Positions 53,359 to 63,390 of a stretch of 64,000 nt of DNA are shown piece after piece (position 1 is the first letter of the stretch; the number at the start of each line of letters is the position of its first letter). The notes under the pieces were generated by a model. It was not told the origin of the DNA and made no database searches. It worked only from the letters and a program-made list of their open reading frames with translations. Source of the stretch: Mageeibacillus indolicus UPII9-5 (GTDB lineage: Bacteria; Bacillota; Clostridia; Saccharofermentanales; Fastidiosipilaceae); assembly GCF_000025225.2 (NCBI RefSeq), contig NC_013895.2, forward strand, positions 806,001 through 870,000. Reading direction: 5' to 3'. The translations under genes were made by a program, and so were the position numbers.

Positions 53359-55380
53359 ATGAAACGTAAACCGCTCCTAAGTGGGATCTCATTTTACATT
53401 ATAGTTATTGCCGTTATTTTACTTGTTTCAACTTATCTTAACAGCGGTTCATTGAGTCAAAATAAGGTTTATTATTCTGAAATATTGAATCAATTACAGT
53501 CAAACAATGTGGATGAAGTAGAAATAACCGGTAATACCGTTGAGCTTACTTTAAAAAAGCCAATCGATAAAAATTCACAGAATTTAAAGGTTAAGAAAAC
53601 AATTTCACCGTTTTGGATGGGAGAATTGCTTTCCGACTTAAAAAAAGCTGCGGCAGACCATAAACTGAAGTTTGATTATTCTGAGCCGATAAATTTCGGC
53701 GGTTGGATAAATGGGATAATGTTGCTGGTTATGTTTGGCGCAATGGGGCTGTTCTTCTATTTTGCCTATGTTAAACAATCTGGTGATAGTAAAAATGCGA
53801 TGACTTTCGGGCGCAGCCGGGCCAAGCGCTTTGATCCTACGCAAAACAAAATAACTTTTGACGATGTTGCCGGAGTAGAAGAAGAAAAGCATGAGCTGCA
53901 GGAAGTTGTCGACTTTTTAAAAAATCCCAAAAAGTATTCAGAATTGGGCGCGAGAATACCTCGTGGTATTTTGCTGGTCGGCCCGCCGGGAACTGGTAAA
54001 ACCCTTTTGGCTAAAGCTGTAGCAGGTGAGGCCGGAGTTCCATTTTTCAGCATCAGCGGTTCGGATTTTGTAGAAATGTTTGTAGGTGTGGGTGCCTCCC
54101 GCGTGCGTGACTTATTTGCAGAGGTAAAGAAGCATTCACCGGCAATTATTTTTATTGATGAAATTGATGCGGTAGGTAGGCATCGCGGGGCTGGTATGGG
54201 TGGTGGCCATGATGAGCGTGAGCAAACACTTAATCAGTTGCTTGTCGAGATGGATGGTTTCGGTCCCAATGAGGATGCCATCATCATGGCGGCAACCAAC
54301 CGACCGGATATTTTGGATCCAGCCTTATTGAGGCCAGGCCGCTTTGACCGTCAAGTAACTGTTATGCGTCCGGATTTACTCGGGCGAGAAGCCATTTTAA
54401 AAGTTCACAGCAAATCGAAGCCATTAGACCCATCTATTGATTTAAAAGAAGTTGCTCGGATCACTCCTGGGTTTACCGGGGCAGATTTGGCCAATTTGTT
54501 AAACGAAGCAGCTTTACTATGTGCAAGACGTAATGCCAAAATAATTACGTATAATGATATTTCTGAAGCTGTTTTCAAGGTAATGATAGGACCGGAGAAG
54601 AAAAGTCATTTGATGAATGATCATGATAAAACACTTACTTCTTATCATGAAGCCGGTCATGCCATAATTCTCCGCACTGTCTCAACCACAGACCGGGTAG
54701 AGCGCGTTTCGATTATTCCAGCCGGTGGAGCTGGCGGTTATACTGCGCATAAACCATATGAAGATCACTACTATAACACGCAAAAAATGTTGTTGGCAGA
54801 GATAATGGTTGCGTTGGGGGGACGGGCAGCAGAAGAAATTTTGTATGGAGAAGTCAGTACCGGAGCATCCAGTGATTTACAGCACTGTAATTCGATCGCT
54901 CGTGATATGATTTGCAAATACGGCATGAGCGAAAAACTGCCTAACTTGGTTTTCGGCAGCAATGACAATGAGGTTTTCTTGGGACGAGATTACGGTCACG
55001 TCAAGAATTATTCAAGTGAAATCGCCGGAATTATTGATGAAGAAGTCAGATGCATAATTACTAAAGCTTATACTGATGTGTTGGCAATATTACGTGCCAA
55101 GTGGAAAGCTTTGGATGCACTGGCAAAGGTCTTGATCAATAAGGAAAAAATAGAAGGTGGCGAATTTGAGGAAATATACTTGCTAAATACAACCGAAGCT
55201 GATCGTGCCGGCGATGCCGATAACCCTGCGGTAGCTAAATTTTCTGCCGGTATTCAAGCCAAGTTAAATAAAGTTAAGATAGATGAATCAGAGAAATCAG
55301 AGAAAATGGAGAATACGGATGAGAGCACAGCCGAGTCGCGGGAGAATTCTGCTCCGGGGTCAGATAAATCTGACGTCTGA
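53359..55380 (+). CDS. ftsH: ATP-dependent zinc metalloprotease FtsH
   Basis: 673 aa. Membrane-bound AAA protease. Two N-terminal helices ([16 protein letters not shown] and [20 protein letters not shown]) flank a small extracytoplasmic domain. AAA core: Walker [16 protein letters not shown] near 208-222, Walker [15 protein letters not shown], second region of homology [20 protein letters not shown]. Zinc site HEAGH at about 429-433. The tail after residue 620 is acidic and low-complexity. Stop in front of a strong hairpin. Confidence 0.97.
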   Translation: MKRKPLLSGISFYIIVIAVILLVSTYLNSGSLSQNKVYYSEILNQLQSNNVDEVEITGNTVELTLKKPIDKNSQNLKVKKTISPFWMGELLSDLKKAAADHKLKFDYSEPINFGGWINGIMLLVMFGAMGLFFYFAYVKQSGDSKNAMTFGRSRAKRFDPTQNKITFDDVAGVEEEKHELQEVVDFLKNPKKYSELGARIPRGILLVGPPGTGKTLLAKAVAGEAGVPFFSISGSDFVEMFVGVGASRVRDLFAEVKKHSPAIIFIDEIDAVGRHRGAGMGGGHDEREQTLNQLLVEMDGFGPNEDAIIMAATNRPDILDPALLRPGRFDRQVTVMRPDLLGREAILKVHSKSKPLDPSIDLKEVARITPGFTGADLANLLNEAALLCARRNAKIITYNDISEAVFKVMIGPEKKSHLMNDHDKTLTSYHEAGHAIILRTVSTTDRVERVSIIPAGGAGGYTAHKPYEDHYYNTQKMLLAEIMVALGGRAAEEILYGEVSTGASSDLQHCNSIARDMICKYGMSEKLPNLVFGSNDNEVFLGRDYGHVKNYSSEIAGIIDEEVRCIITKAYTDVLAILRAKWKALDALAKVLINKEKIEGGEFEEIYLLNTTEADRAGDADNPAVAKFSAGIQAKLNKVKIDESEKSEKMENTDESTAESRENSAPGSDKSDV

Positions 55381-55466
55381 CGCAATCTGAGTTTAGAGCC
55401 TCTATTCGTAGTCTAAATTGCAAGTAAATCATATCTAATAGATATAAGGACATAGGATAAATAATA

Positions 55467-55500
55467 GATACAGGCCGCTATTTTCATAGCGGCCTGTATC
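55467..55500 (+). terminator. Bidirectional terminator between ftsH and murC
   Basis: 15 perfect bp: GATACAGGCCGCTAT with its complement around a 4-nt loop, between convergent genes. Neither side has a long T-run, so strength is uncertain. Confidence 0.75.
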
Positions 55501-55530
55501 ATAGAAACTTACCACGATTTCATCTGACAT

Positions 55531-57027
55531 CTAAAATTTAGCTTTTATGTCGTCAGTATTTTCTCTCACTAGTCGAGGGGCAAAAGACCGAATTTCTTCC
55601 GGCCCCAAGAAGAGAATAATATCGTTCGCTTGAACAATTTCGCTAAGCCTTGCTTTTATATCCGCAAATGATCTGTAGAAGCTAGCATTGCCTCCGGCGG
55701 CATTCAAGGCATCAGCTAATAATTTTGAGCTCATGCCTTCAGTACTTTTTTCGCGATCGCTGTATATTTCATAGAGTAGAACTTCTCGTACAGGCAATAA
55801 GGCTTTGATATATTCGTCGAAGAGAATTTTCACCCTATTGTAAGTAAGCGGCTGATAAACCACCCAAATGTTGTTATGGGGCAGGTGAGCTGCTGCTGCC
55901 AAAGTAGCTTTCGTTGCGGTAGGATGGTGTGCATAATCGGCAACAACCAATGCACCCTTAAATTTCCCCTTAATAGAGAAACGCCCTTCGGCTCCAGTAA
56001 ATTCTCTAAAGGCTTTCACATAGACCTCATCAGAAATATTTTCGAGATCAGCCAACGCTATTGCGGCCAAGGCATTGGCTATATTATGCTTACCTGGTAC
56101 ATTTAAAGCTATATTCAGAGCTTTGCGTCCGTTCGGTCGGATAACTTTGAACTCTGGGCAGCCGTTGGGTTGATAATTTACATCTACAGCAACGTAATCT
56201 GCTGCATGTAAAGTGTCGGTAGTCGTTTGGATATTTTCTTTCTCATCAAGAACCGCAAAGGTGATAATATGCAGAGGCTTGTTTAATTTAGCAGCAAGTT
56301 TAGTTCGAAAAAGTGGCATGTATTTGCCGGCTGCTGCGCACACCAAAAAGCCGTCGGGATCAATTTTATTTACAAAATCGACAAAAGAATCAACTAGAGT
56401 TGGTACATCGTGAAAAAAGTCCAAATGATCGGCATCAATGTTCAATACAGCCGCCGCTTTGGAGCGCATGTGCAAAAAGCTGTTGGCATATTCGCAAGCT
56501 TCGGAGACAAGTAACTCGGACTGGGGTTCATAATGCACCGTATTTCCACCAAACATAGGCAACTCGGCACCTATATGGACGTTAGGCTTTTTATCTGCCA
56601 TCATGAAAATTGTCGTCAGCATTGCCGTTGTCGTTGTTTTGCCATGAGTCCCGGCAATGTTATAAACGTTTTTATATTTGTATGTAAGCTTGCCTAGATA
56701 CTCCCCGCGGTCAAGTACAGGAATTCCTAAAGTTTCGGCTGTTACGACTTCAGGATTATCCGGTGGAACAGCAGCGGTACGAACTACAGTAGTCGGATGA
56801 AGATTAACGATATTTTCTGGGACTTGACGGCTAAATACAGTTATTCCCATATTCCGCAAAGAATCAAGTCGGGGGGAATTGTGATTATCTGAACCTGCAA
56901 CCGTATGGCCAGCTTTAGCGGCAAGTTCAGCCAAGCCGTACATGCTTATTCCACCGATGCCGACGAAATATAAATCCACTTGCTTTTTCTCCGGCCTCTC
57001 GGCACTATTTTTATCCATTTTGTCCAT
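55531..57027 (-). CDS. murC: UDP-N-acetylmuramate-L-alanine ligase
   Basis: 498 aa from the Met at 57027 (GAGG upstream, spacing 6), overlapping the end of the neighbouring PRPP synthetase gene by 17 nt. Adds L-Ala to UDP-MurNAc. Rossmann start YFVGIGGISMYGLAELAAKA, ATP loop NIAGTHGKTTTTAMLTTIF, SEACEYANSFLHMRSKAAA (the clostridial MurC form of the active-site loop), LNIDADHLDFFHD, and C-terminal VADYAHHPTATKATL. It sits apart from a division cluster. Confidence 0.93.
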   Translation of the reverse strand: MDKMDKNSAERPEKKQVDLYFVGIGGISMYGLAELAAKAGHTVAGSDNHNSPRLDSLRNMGITVFSRQVPENIVNLHPTTVVRTAAVPPDNPEVVTAETLGIPVLDRGEYLGKLTYKYKNVYNIAGTHGKTTTTAMLTTIFMMADKKPNVHIGAELPMFGGNTVHYEPQSELLVSEACEYANSFLHMRSKAAAVLNIDADHLDFFHDVPTLVDSFVDFVNKIDPDGFLVCAAAGKYMPLFRTKLAAKLNKPLHIITFAVLDEKENIQTTTDTLHAADYVAVDVNYQPNGCPEFKVIRPNGRKALNIALNVPGKHNIANALAAIALADLENISDEVYVKAFREFTGAEGRFSIKGKFKGALVVADYAHHPTATKATLAAAAHLPHNNIWVVYQPLTYNRVKILFDEYIKALLPVREVLLYEIYSDREKSTEGMSSKLLADALNAAGGNASFYRSFADIKARLSEIVQANDIILFLGPEEIRSFAPRLVRENTDDIKAKF

Positions 57028-58267
57028 TTCTTTCCTCAACCCATTCCTGGAATTTTTTGGGTTCACCTTTAAGTTTAAGCAATGATTTTATCTGTGAAGT
57101 TTGATCAAGCAATGCAGCTATCGAGACATCATGGTTAAGCGCATCGATAATTAAAGCGACAAACTCCGTCATATCCACGCTGACCAGCCAAGGGCGACTT
57201 GCGAGTTCTGGGGTTATATAGCTTAAATTAGTTATGATAACCTTGTTGAATACACCGTCAGCGTATGCCTGATCTAAAGCATCAAGGCCGTGAGCGAAAA
57301 TACCGAAGGTGCTGACCATATATATATTGCGTGCATCTTGCTCTTTGAGCTGGCGGGCGGTTTCAATAAAGGAATTACCGGTTTCCATCATGTCGGAAAC
57401 CATGAGAATGTCACGGCCGGCAACATTTTCTCCCATATAATTATGACTCATAACCGGATTACGGCCATCGACCAAATGTGAGTAATCTCTTTGGCGAAAG
57501 AAAGTGCCTAAAGGTACTTCTAAGACGGAAGCGTAGTACATGGCGCGTTTCATACCGTTTTCATCTGGGCTGATTACCATTAGCCGATGTTCGCCGTCAA
57601 AAGAAACATCTGGGCAGTTCGTTAAGAAACCAGCAATTAGCTGATAAGTTGATGGAATGATTTCAATACCCTTGCATGGTACGGAATTTTCTACTCGCGG
57701 CTCGTGTGGATCAAAGGTAAGTATGCTGGCGACGCCAAGATCGAACAGCTCCTGGAGCATAAAAGCACAATCGAGGGATTCACGGCTGTTACGAATGTCT
57801 TGCCGACTTTCATACAAATAAGGCATGATGACGTTAATGCGTCTGGCCCGTCCACAGGTCGCTAAAATAATTCTTTTCAGATCTTGGTAGTAGTCGTCTG
57901 GGCCTAAAGGAACTTCATGGCCGAACAGCTTATAAGTAACTGAATAGTTGGTTATGTCACACAGAATATATAAGTCATGACCGCGAACCGTGCTTTTAAT
58001 AACGCCCTTTGCTTCGCCCGAAGAAAACCGCACGGTTTGAGCCGGTATACGATAGTCTTGCCGGATCAGCCCATATTCATTGTGTGCCGCCAAAGCATTA
58101 CCGGTAATATATTGCTGTCTTCTAGCAACCAAATTGGCATTTACTTTGTCTGTAAACTCCACGGATCCGCTCAGCGGAATCAGCCCGACCGGGGCCAAAG
58201 CTTGCATGTAGTTGGCTCCGCTGCGCCGATAACAAGAATAGTTATTATCTATAATAAAATCGCTCAT
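57011..58267 (-). CDS. PRPP synthetase paralogue with altered PRPP loop
   Basis: 418 aa, the longer clostridial Prs-like type. NVIMPYLYESRQDIRNSRES and LTFDPHEPRVENSVP match the ATP site and the catalytic flap region. The PRPP-binding loop reads DILMVSDMMETGNSFIETA where standard Prs has DDMIDTAGT: the first Asp is Ser, and Gly-Asn replaces Ala-Gly. It is about half identical to the next gene by eye. Activity is uncertain. It may be a regulatory or specialised subunit. Overlaps murC by 17 nt. Confidence 0.8.
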   Translation of the reverse strand: MSDFIIDNNYSCYRRSGANYMQALAPVGLIPLSGSVEFTDKVNANLVARRQQYITGNALAAHNEYGLIRQDYRIPAQTVRFSSGEAKGVIKSTVRGHDLYILCDITNYSVTYKLFGHEVPLGPDDYYQDLKRIILATCGRARRINVIMPYLYESRQDIRNSRESLDCAFMLQELFDLGVASILTFDPHEPRVENSVPCKGIEIIPSTYQLIAGFLTNCPDVSFDGEHRLMVISPDENGMKRAMYYASVLEVPLGTFFRQRDYSHLVDGRNPVMSHNYMGENVAGRDILMVSDMMETGNSFIETARQLKEQDARNIYMVSTFGIFAHGLDALDQAYADGVFNKVIITNLSYITPELASRPWLVSVDMTEFVALIIDALNHDVSIAALLDQTSQIKSLLKLKGEPKKFQEWVEERNGQNG

Positions 58268-58297
58268 CTTAAACTCCTTTTCTTATGATCGGCCTGA

Positions 58298-59518
58298 CTA
58301 AACCCGTTGATTAAGCAGTTTTCTTATCTTAATTGTTGGATCAATAAGCCTTGATAGAGAGGCATCATGGTTGATCGCGTCAATCAGCAAGGCAACAAAT
58401 TTGGCCAGATTTACTTCTTCAAACCATGCCCGGCTCAACAACTCCGGAGAACGATAAATAAGGTTGGTGCAGAAAATTTTGTCAATAACACCATCGCTGT
58501 AAGCCTTGTCAAAGCTGGCCAGACCTGAAGCAAAAAGACCGAAAGTTGCTGCGCAATATATCTTGCGTGCTTTACGTTTTTTCAACTCATATGCTATATC
58601 CAGCATCGAATCGCCAGAAGAAATCATGTCGTCAATTACCAGAACATCCATATCTTCGACATTATCGCCTAAGAATTCATGATTTAATATAGGATTACGA
58701 CCGTTGACAACTCTTGTATAGTCTCTGCGTTTATAAAACATACCCAGAGGTGCGCCAAGCATGGATGCCAAATACATGGCCCGAGAAATTCCGCCTTCAT
58801 CAGGGGATATAATCATCAGTCTATTATTTACCGGTCCTAATTCTGGGATGGTTTTACGCAAACATTTAATCAGCTGATAGGAAGTTGGCAAACTCTCAAA
58901 GCTGTTAAGCGGAATAGCATTGGAAACCCGTGGATCATGGGCGTCAAAAGTTATCACGTTGGCAACGCCTAGCCCGGCCAATTCCTGTAACATAAAGGCA
59001 CAGTCCAAAGATTCTCGGTTACTGCGTTTGTGCTGGCGACCTTCATAAAGGAAAGGCATTATAACGTTAATACGTCTGGCTTTACCAGAGATTGCCAAAA
59101 TTAATCGCTTCAAATCCTGATAATGTTCGTCAGGCGACATTAATTTGTCATGGCCGAACAATTTGTAGGTGCAGGCGTAATTGAGCACATCAACCAAAAT
59201 AAATAAATCGTGCCCACGCACGGTATCGGAAAGTATTACTTTCCCTTCGCCATTACCGAAACGAATGCAATCAGCATTCAGGCAATAGTCTTCACGCAGA
59301 AAACCGGGTTTAGTGCGTGCTAGGGAAGGATTGCGAATATCATAGTCGAGACGACGGCGGTAAAGATGTTCATTGACTGACTGAGCAAAATTCCTCATGC
59401 TCGGAAGAGGAAGCAATCCTACTGGACCGACCGGTTCCATATCATTGTCACCATATTGATCATATATGTAGTAATTGCGGTTATTAAGAGGTTTATGGTT
59501 ATCTACTTGATTAGACAT
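58298..59518 (-). CDS. prs: Ribose-phosphate pyrophosphokinase (PRPP synthetase)
   Basis: 406 aa from the Met at 59518 (AGGAG, 7 nt). Makes PRPP from ribose 5-phosphate and ATP for nucleotide, His and Trp synthesis. NVIMPFLYEGRQHKRSNRES, ITFDAHDPRVSNAIP and IISPDEGGISRAMYLASML are family signatures. The PRPP loop MDVLVIDDMISSGDSMLDIA keeps the DD pair. Longer N- and C-termini than the 310-aa class I enzyme. Upstream member of the tandem pair, and the likely active copy. Confidence 0.87.
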   Translation of the reverse strand: MSNQVDNHKPLNNRNYYIYDQYGDNDMEPVGPVGLLPLPSMRNFAQSVNEHLYRRRLDYDIRNPSLARTKPGFLREDYCLNADCIRFGNGEGKVILSDTVRGHDLFILVDVLNYACTYKLFGHDKLMSPDEHYQDLKRLILAISGKARRINVIMPFLYEGRQHKRSNRESLDCAFMLQELAGLGVANVITFDAHDPRVSNAIPLNSFESLPTSYQLIKCLRKTIPELGPVNNRLMIISPDEGGISRAMYLASMLGAPLGMFYKRRDYTRVVNGRNPILNHEFLGDNVEDMDVLVIDDMISSGDSMLDIAYELKKRKARKIYCAATFGLFASGLASFDKAYSDGVIDKIFCTNLIYRSPELLSRAWFEEVNLAKFVALLIDAINHDASLSRLIDPTIKIRKLLNQRV

Positions 59519-59712
59519 TTTCATACTCCTTATAACTGAAATGCAAAGCATACCAAATTTATAATAACTCAATTAAAAGTAGAATGATAGAGTTTGCGGG
59601 CTCATTTGCCATTGCCACTAAAAATATGCGATAATCAATTGAAAGATAAGACAATTTGTCAATACTAATTGTTGATTCGGCAAATTAAAAATTTGGAGAA
59701 CTCATATATTTT

Positions 59713-60366
59713 ATGCAAACAGAAGATAATAAAGTCCGAAGCATAAACGAACGCACCGCTGTTCTGGAACCAGCAATAAAGTTTAGTCGAACTATTTATA
59801 CCGCTGTTGCTGCCAAGGCGTCCGCTGCTCCGCAAGACGGTTTACCAGAAGTCGTTATGGCAGGTCGATCCAACGCTGGCAAGTCAAGTCTAATCAATGC
59901 GTTAGCCAACAACGGTAAGCTGGCTAGAGTCAGTTCCAATCCTGGCAAGACGCAATTGGTTGTTTATTTTAACGTTGATCAAAAATTTTATCTTACCGAC
60001 CTTCCAGGCTACGGATATGCACGAATTTCCCTCGAAAAACGCAGCAAATTGTCAAGCTTGGCCAATTCATATTTTATTGATGGCAGGCCGATTAAGTTGG
60101 TTTTACTTTTAATAGATATCCGTCATTTACCTTCTGAACAGGATAGGCAAATGTGTAATTTTCTTAATGAAACTGAAATGCCATATGTTTTAGTTTTGAA
60201 TAAAGCTGATAAGCTAAGTCGAGCACAGGCCGGCCAAAACAGACAAAAAATTTTGAAAGCTTTGTCTGCTGAAAACATTCCGAATTTTATTGTTTCAACT
60301 GTAAATAAAGCTGGTATAGATGAGCTGAAAAATTTTATAACAGAGCATATTGTAGCTTTAGGCTGA
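59713..60366 (+). CDS. engB: Ribosome-biogenesis GTPase EngB/YsxC
   Basis: 217 aa. P-loop GRSNAGKSSLINALANN (G1), KTQLVVYFN switch I region, DLPGYGYARISLEKR (G3), LVLNKADKLSRAQ (G4). Needed for late 50S assembly. The RBS is weak (GGAGAACTCAT). comEC follows 79 nt on. Confidence 0.95.
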   Translation: MQTEDNKVRSINERTAVLEPAIKFSRTIYTAVAAKASAAPQDGLPEVVMAGRSNAGKSSLINALANNGKLARVSSNPGKTQLVVYFNVDQKFYLTDLPGYGYARISLEKRSKLSSLANSYFIDGRPIKLVLLLIDIRHLPSEQDRQMCNFLNETEMPYVLVLNKADKLSRAQAGQNRQKILKALSAENIPNFIVSTVNKAGIDELKNFITEHIVALG

Positions 60367-60445
60367 AATTCAGGAAATTTGTAGCTTATAAGACTTCATC
60401 GTCAATGTAAACTTGTTTTCAAAGTCGATTACAGTGAGGTGGGTT

Positions 60446-63244
60446 GTGAGCATAATTTCCGCACTAATTAATATGCAACGTCGGTTACCGCTTACTGCCG
60501 TTGTTGCGGCTCAGTCAGGTTTCATATACGCTTATTATACTTGGGTTAATTCGCCCTCCGATGTTTCCTCCAAGACCGGAAAAATTTTTTCTGCCACTGG
60601 AGTTGGCTTGATCGTTATATGGCTTGCGGTTGGTGTATTCATCCTATGGCTATACGAACATCATAGCGGCAAAGGCAATTTTTTCGAACCTTGTGATGAC
60701 AGTAAAACTGTCGGGGTGAAAGAAGCAGGAAAAGCAGCAGAAAACTTAGGAAATGAATTGGTTTCTCCGCTTATCCGTGAATTATATGCTGCAAATGATT
60801 TTCATCCTCAGCGCAAACTGATTATCCGAATATCTCGTGGCATCTATCTTATTTTTCTGTTAGTAATGGGATTACGTATGTTATATACGACATATCCCGG
60901 CAGCGATTTAATTAATCCGACCGAGCTTTATCGAGAGCGCGAATTCTTTGAGCCGGATCATCCGGCTTCGGCACCAGTATGGAAGCCGTATATGAAGATC
61001 ATCGGAAGCGGTACGATAGTAAAAGCCCATTTAAAGCCTCCCTTATCAGCCGAACAGCGTATGGCTGAAGTAAAGTCCAATGCAGATATATCTTGGCAAA
61101 AATTACGCTCCGGTAAGGAATGGGAATTGGAAATATGTGTTAGCGCCATAAATTTCGATGGAAAAACAATCAATTTCCCGCATACCTCTAAACTTTTGCA
61201 CCTTAAATACAAGCCATCCCAGAACGCAGAAAAACTGTCCGCCGGAAGCATATTGCCTGGAGATTCAGTCAACTTTACCGGAACGGCAAACGTGCCTAAG
61301 TCAGTTCGTATACCAGGTGGGTTTAATGATTATTTGTATGCTTTGGGAAATGGGTGGTGGCTGAACGGTAATATAAAAAAGTTGAGTTTTTCTGCGCCGC
61401 CTAAACTGACTCTAAGTTTAGCGGTTGAACGATTTTGGGAGAAGCAGCGTCGTAAAGTTAAATCTAAAATAAGCTCTTACCTTGGCCGTGAAGCATACGG
61501 AATACTTGCTGCCATGGGTTGGGGAGAGCAGATTCAGCTGAGCCGGAAGGTAAAAGATCAGTTTAAACACTTGGGTTTATTGCATATATTGGTAGTTTCA
61601 GGTGCCCACCTACTTATAATTAGCGCCGTTTTGGAAAAATTGTTGCGCCATTTACCGTTGCGATTCCGTTATCGCCAAATTATTTTGTTGGCGGGGTTAA
61701 TATCTTACGCTTCCTTATGTGGCTGGCATCCAGCTGTCGCGCGTGCTTTTTTTAGTCGATCAGTTGAAACGGCAGGAAGATTGTTAGGCTACAAAATCAA
61801 CAAACTTAATTCGCTATGCGGAGCTTGTGTGCTGTATTTGCTTTGGCAACCGTTTCGTTTGTTCAATGCAGGATTTTTGATGTCTGTGGGCATTACGGCT
61901 GCTATTAACTTAATTATTCACCCACTGTTTTTATGCGGAACCGGACATGAGGACGTTAAAATCGCCCTGGCGGATAAAAAATACTTTCGTTGGCGACAAA
62001 AGTTAGTCGCTAATTTAAAGTTGTATGTACTATGCCACATTGTTACCGTCCCTTTGCATATTTTGCTTGGAACGTCGGTAAGCCTTTTCAGCCCGCTATG
62101 TGAACTTATACTGGCAAGTTTTACCGGAACGATTATGCTTGGCGGCTTAGGCGTTTTCACAGCAGTAATCATCGGCGGCGGTAATCTTATTTATCCTTCA
62201 TTGTTTTGCGTAAAAACTTTGTTGAATTTCTTACTATATTTGCTAAATATGCCTGTGTTCAGCAATAAGTTCGATATCGATTACGGTAACTTTCCGCTTT
62301 GGACAGGTTATTTAATTTTGCTATCCTGCTTAATTTATTTTTTACGACCTACATTCAATTTTAGGCTTAACAGAAGTTACTATATCCGTTCCTACGCCTT
62401 AATCGGTCTTGTTTTTACTGCGAATTTTTTTATTTCAACTTATTTTCAGCCTGATTTGACCATATATTTTTTGGATGTCGGGCAGGGGGACGGAATTCTG
62501 TTACAAACGCCTAAGCAAAGCATTGCCATAGACTCCGGACGACCGGAAGGGGGGAAAGACATGGTTAAGATTTTACAGGCATTAGGTATCAGAAAATTGG
62601 ACGCGTTTATATTGACACACGAACATGCAGATCATTTTGGCGGTGCACTGGAACTTTTGAAACGAAATAAAATTAAACACGTTTATTTGCCGGGAAGGCC
62701 AAATCCACAAATAACCAGCAAAAACCGTTCCTCCAATTGGCCGCAATTCGTTTCAGCCGTGCAAAAAAGCCACGTGCCATCAACAGTTATCAGCCGCGGA
62801 GACTGCTTAACGATTAATCCGCAGATAAAGATCAAAGTTCTATTTCCGCCTGAATTGCGCATGTACGCTGATGAAAATAACAACAGTCTGGTTTGTTTGC
62901 TTGAAGTTTGCGGTAAAAAAATATATTTAACCGGAGATGCTGAAGAACCGGTGGAAAAGGACTTGCAACACATTTGGCAACCGGCTTGGGGACTAAAAGT
63001 AGGGCATCACGGTGGTAAAAATGCCAGCAAAGCCTTTTTTTTACATCGCTTAAGGCCTCGACACGCTTTCATATCTGTCGGGCGAAACAACTATGGCCAT
63101 CCAGCACCGCGTGTAATCGAAGATTTACATAAAGAAGGCTGTTATGTTTGGCGTACAGATGTTATGGGAACGGTTGTAATAAAATTCCGGAAGGGTAAGT
63201 CAGAGATTTTTTCTTATCTTATGTCGAGCAAAATTTATGAATAA
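60446..63244 (+). CDS. comEC: ComEC/Rec2 DNA-uptake channel protein
   Basis: 932 aa from the GTG at 60446 (GAGGTG upstream); the frame opens at 60413. N-terminal helices and a DUF4131-like domain, then the Competence domain from about 380 (LGLLHILVVSGAHLLIISAV, GWHPAVARAFFSR) with many helices, then a metallo-beta-lactamase domain: DVGQGDGILLQTP, LTHEHADHFGGALELL (~725) and KVGHHGGKNASK. It transports single-stranded DNA across the membrane in naturally competent bacteria. No other com genes are visible in the window. holA after it is a usual clostridial neighbour. Confidence 0.93.
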   Translation: MSIISALINMQRRLPLTAVVAAQSGFIYAYYTWVNSPSDVSSKTGKIFSATGVGLIVIWLAVGVFILWLYEHHSGKGNFFEPCDDSKTVGVKEAGKAAENLGNELVSPLIRELYAANDFHPQRKLIIRISRGIYLIFLLVMGLRMLYTTYPGSDLINPTELYREREFFEPDHPASAPVWKPYMKIIGSGTIVKAHLKPPLSAEQRMAEVKSNADISWQKLRSGKEWELEICVSAINFDGKTINFPHTSKLLHLKYKPSQNAEKLSAGSILPGDSVNFTGTANVPKSVRIPGGFNDYLYALGNGWWLNGNIKKLSFSAPPKLTLSLAVERFWEKQRRKVKSKISSYLGREAYGILAAMGWGEQIQLSRKVKDQFKHLGLLHILVVSGAHLLIISAVLEKLLRHLPLRFRYRQIILLAGLISYASLCGWHPAVARAFFSRSVETAGRLLGYKINKLNSLCGACVLYLLWQPFRLFNAGFLMSVGITAAINLIIHPLFLCGTGHEDVKIALADKKYFRWRQKLVANLKLYVLCHIVTVPLHILLGTSVSLFSPLCELILASFTGTIMLGGLGVFTAVIIGGGNLIYPSLFCVKTLLNFLLYLLNMPVFSNKFDIDYGNFPLWTGYLILLSCLIYFLRPTFNFRLNRSYYIRSYALIGLVFTANFFISTYFQPDLTIYFLDVGQGDGILLQTPKQSIAIDSGRPEGGKDMVKILQALGIRKLDAFILTHEHADHFGGALELLKRNKIKHVYLPGRPNPQITSKNRSSNWPQFVSAVQKSHVPSTVISRGDCLTINPQIKIKVLFPPELRMYADENNNSLVCLLEVCGKKIYLTGDAEEPVEKDLQHIWQPAWGLKVGHHGGKNASKAFFLHRLRPRHAFISVGRNNYGHPAPRVIEDLHKEGCYVWRTDVMGTVVIKFRKGKSEIFSYLMSSKIYE

Positions 63245-63278
63245 TATTATATGGCGGAAACTTTTACGCGGCTATCAT

Positions 63279-63333
63279 CACCTGATACCGGATTCAGGCC
63301 ACTAGCACCTGATGCCGGACTTCAGACCATTAG
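63279..63333 (+). repeat. Tandem 27/28 bp repeat upstream of holA
   Basis: 63279-63305 and 63306-63333 both begin CACCTGATxCCGGA and end CCAxTAG, with a few mismatches and one extra base. The second copy contains the putative -35 element of the next promoter. Confidence 0.8.
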
Positions 63334-63349
63334 CATAAAATGTTATAAT
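63321..63349 (+). promoter_or_regulatory. Promoter of holA
   Basis: TTCAGA (63321-63326), a 17-nt spacer, and TATAAT (63344-63349), ending 41 nt before the holA start. Confidence 0.55.
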
Positions 63350-63390
63350 ACCCGTCAAGAACCACTTTCATATCTAAGTAGTGAGGTAGC

